Shown: positions 41,405 to 41,512 of the stretch, one piece after another
Position numbering within the stretch: position 1 is the first letter of the stretch
Layout: every line of letters begins with the position of its first letter
Origin: Bacteroidota bacterium
Lineage (GTDB): Bacteria > Bacteroidota > Bacteroidia > Bacteroidales > F082
Reading direction: 5' to 3'
Assembly (NCBI GenBank): GCA_018336075.1
Contig: JAGXRB010000260.1
Location: 1 to 41,512, forward strand
DNA length: 41,512 bases
Position numbers and translations under genes: made by a program
The notes under the pieces: generated by a model
The model's input: only the letters and a program-made list of their open reading frames with translations
Databases searched by the model: none
Told to the model about the DNA's origin: nothing

Positions 41405-41512
41405 TTATATTTTGACAGTGAGTCCAAATTTGCCTCCTGAAAAGGCATTGCCGCCACCAAACTCAAGATTTACTCCAACGCGGTCGTTGAAATAGTATCT
41501 TCCACCGATCTG
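41405..41512 (-). CDS. C-terminus of outer membrane beta-barrel protein (partial)
   Basis: Open at the right edge; 35 C-terminal residues are visible: QIGGRYYFNDRVGVNLEFGG, then GNAFSGGKFGLTVKI and the stop. The alternating strand pattern, glycine-rich turn and final LTVKI are typical of the last two strands of small outer membrane beta-barrels in this phylum. The rest lies outside the window. Confidence 0.7.
   Translation of the reverse strand, partial: QIGGRYYFNDRVGVNLEFGGGNAFSGGKFGLTVKI

Noticed and set aside
41378-41412. CAAAG-containing site near the right edge as composite promoter
   Set aside because: No TTACA at the required 22-nt distance.

Overview
The window reads as a chromosomal segment of a Bacteroidota (Bacteroidetes) bacterium. 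The evidence is a type IX secretion C-terminal sorting domain on one exported protein, OmpA proteins with thrombospondin-3 repeats, PorT-like beta-barrels, a DUF3494 ice-binding-like adhesin, Bacteroidota-type -7 promoter elements (TAnnTTTG), AT-rich non-Shine-Dalgarno leaders and a moderately AT-rich composition. I see no rRNA, tRNA, CRISPR array, prophage or transposase. Most genes lie on the minus strand.

Layout. 1-1184: 5' part of a repeat-bearing ice-binding-like adhesin (minus). 1638-7129: a plus-strand block of a lipoprotein, a four-helix membrane protein, a T9SS-exported protein and a membrane-anchored S41 protease. 7285-14915: ordinary metabolism and envelope genes on the minus strand (alanine racemase, M20 amidohydrolase, EamA transporter, sodium:solute symporter, glycosyltransferase, LpxL-type acyltransferase), with a palindromic repeat at 9904-10060. 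15441-22244: small envelope and stress proteins (soluble OmpA-like protein, GH53 galactanase lipoprotein, PorT-like barrel, glycine-zipper OmpA lipoprotein, lmo0937-type protein, PRC-barrel protein, CsbD). 22431-28183: an MCE/Mla-type lipid transport cluster (MlaE, MlaF, MlaD homologues) with an Omp85-like barrel and an AI-2E family permease. 28457-36844: a second stress cluster (second CsbD, TSP3-OmpA, M1 peptidase fused to a beta-barrel, two YtxH proteins, several small lipoproteins, a cupin). 37034-40771: two paralogous AraC-type regulators, a hybrid histidine kinase and a stand-alone receiver. The right edge holds a two-helix membrane protein and the C-terminus of a beta-barrel protein.

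The most striking observation is a composite promoter that occurs eight times with identical geometry over 65 bp: TGTGAAA, 2 nt, TGTAA, 16 nt, TGTAA, 22 nt, then a non-canonical -7 element of the form SAHCTTTG. The two TGTAA boxes are always exactly 21 bp apart. The copies precede the adhesin, the soluble OmpA-like gene, the lmo0937-type operon, both csbD genes, the TSP3-OmpA gene, the ytxH operon and the cupin gene. A 21-bp direct repeat overlapping the -33 region is what a tandem-binding AraC-family activator would use, and two AraC paralogues are encoded in the same window. I infer a locally clustered cell-envelope stress regulon of 8 promoters and perhaps 15-18 genes. The promoter positions also correct several gene starts.
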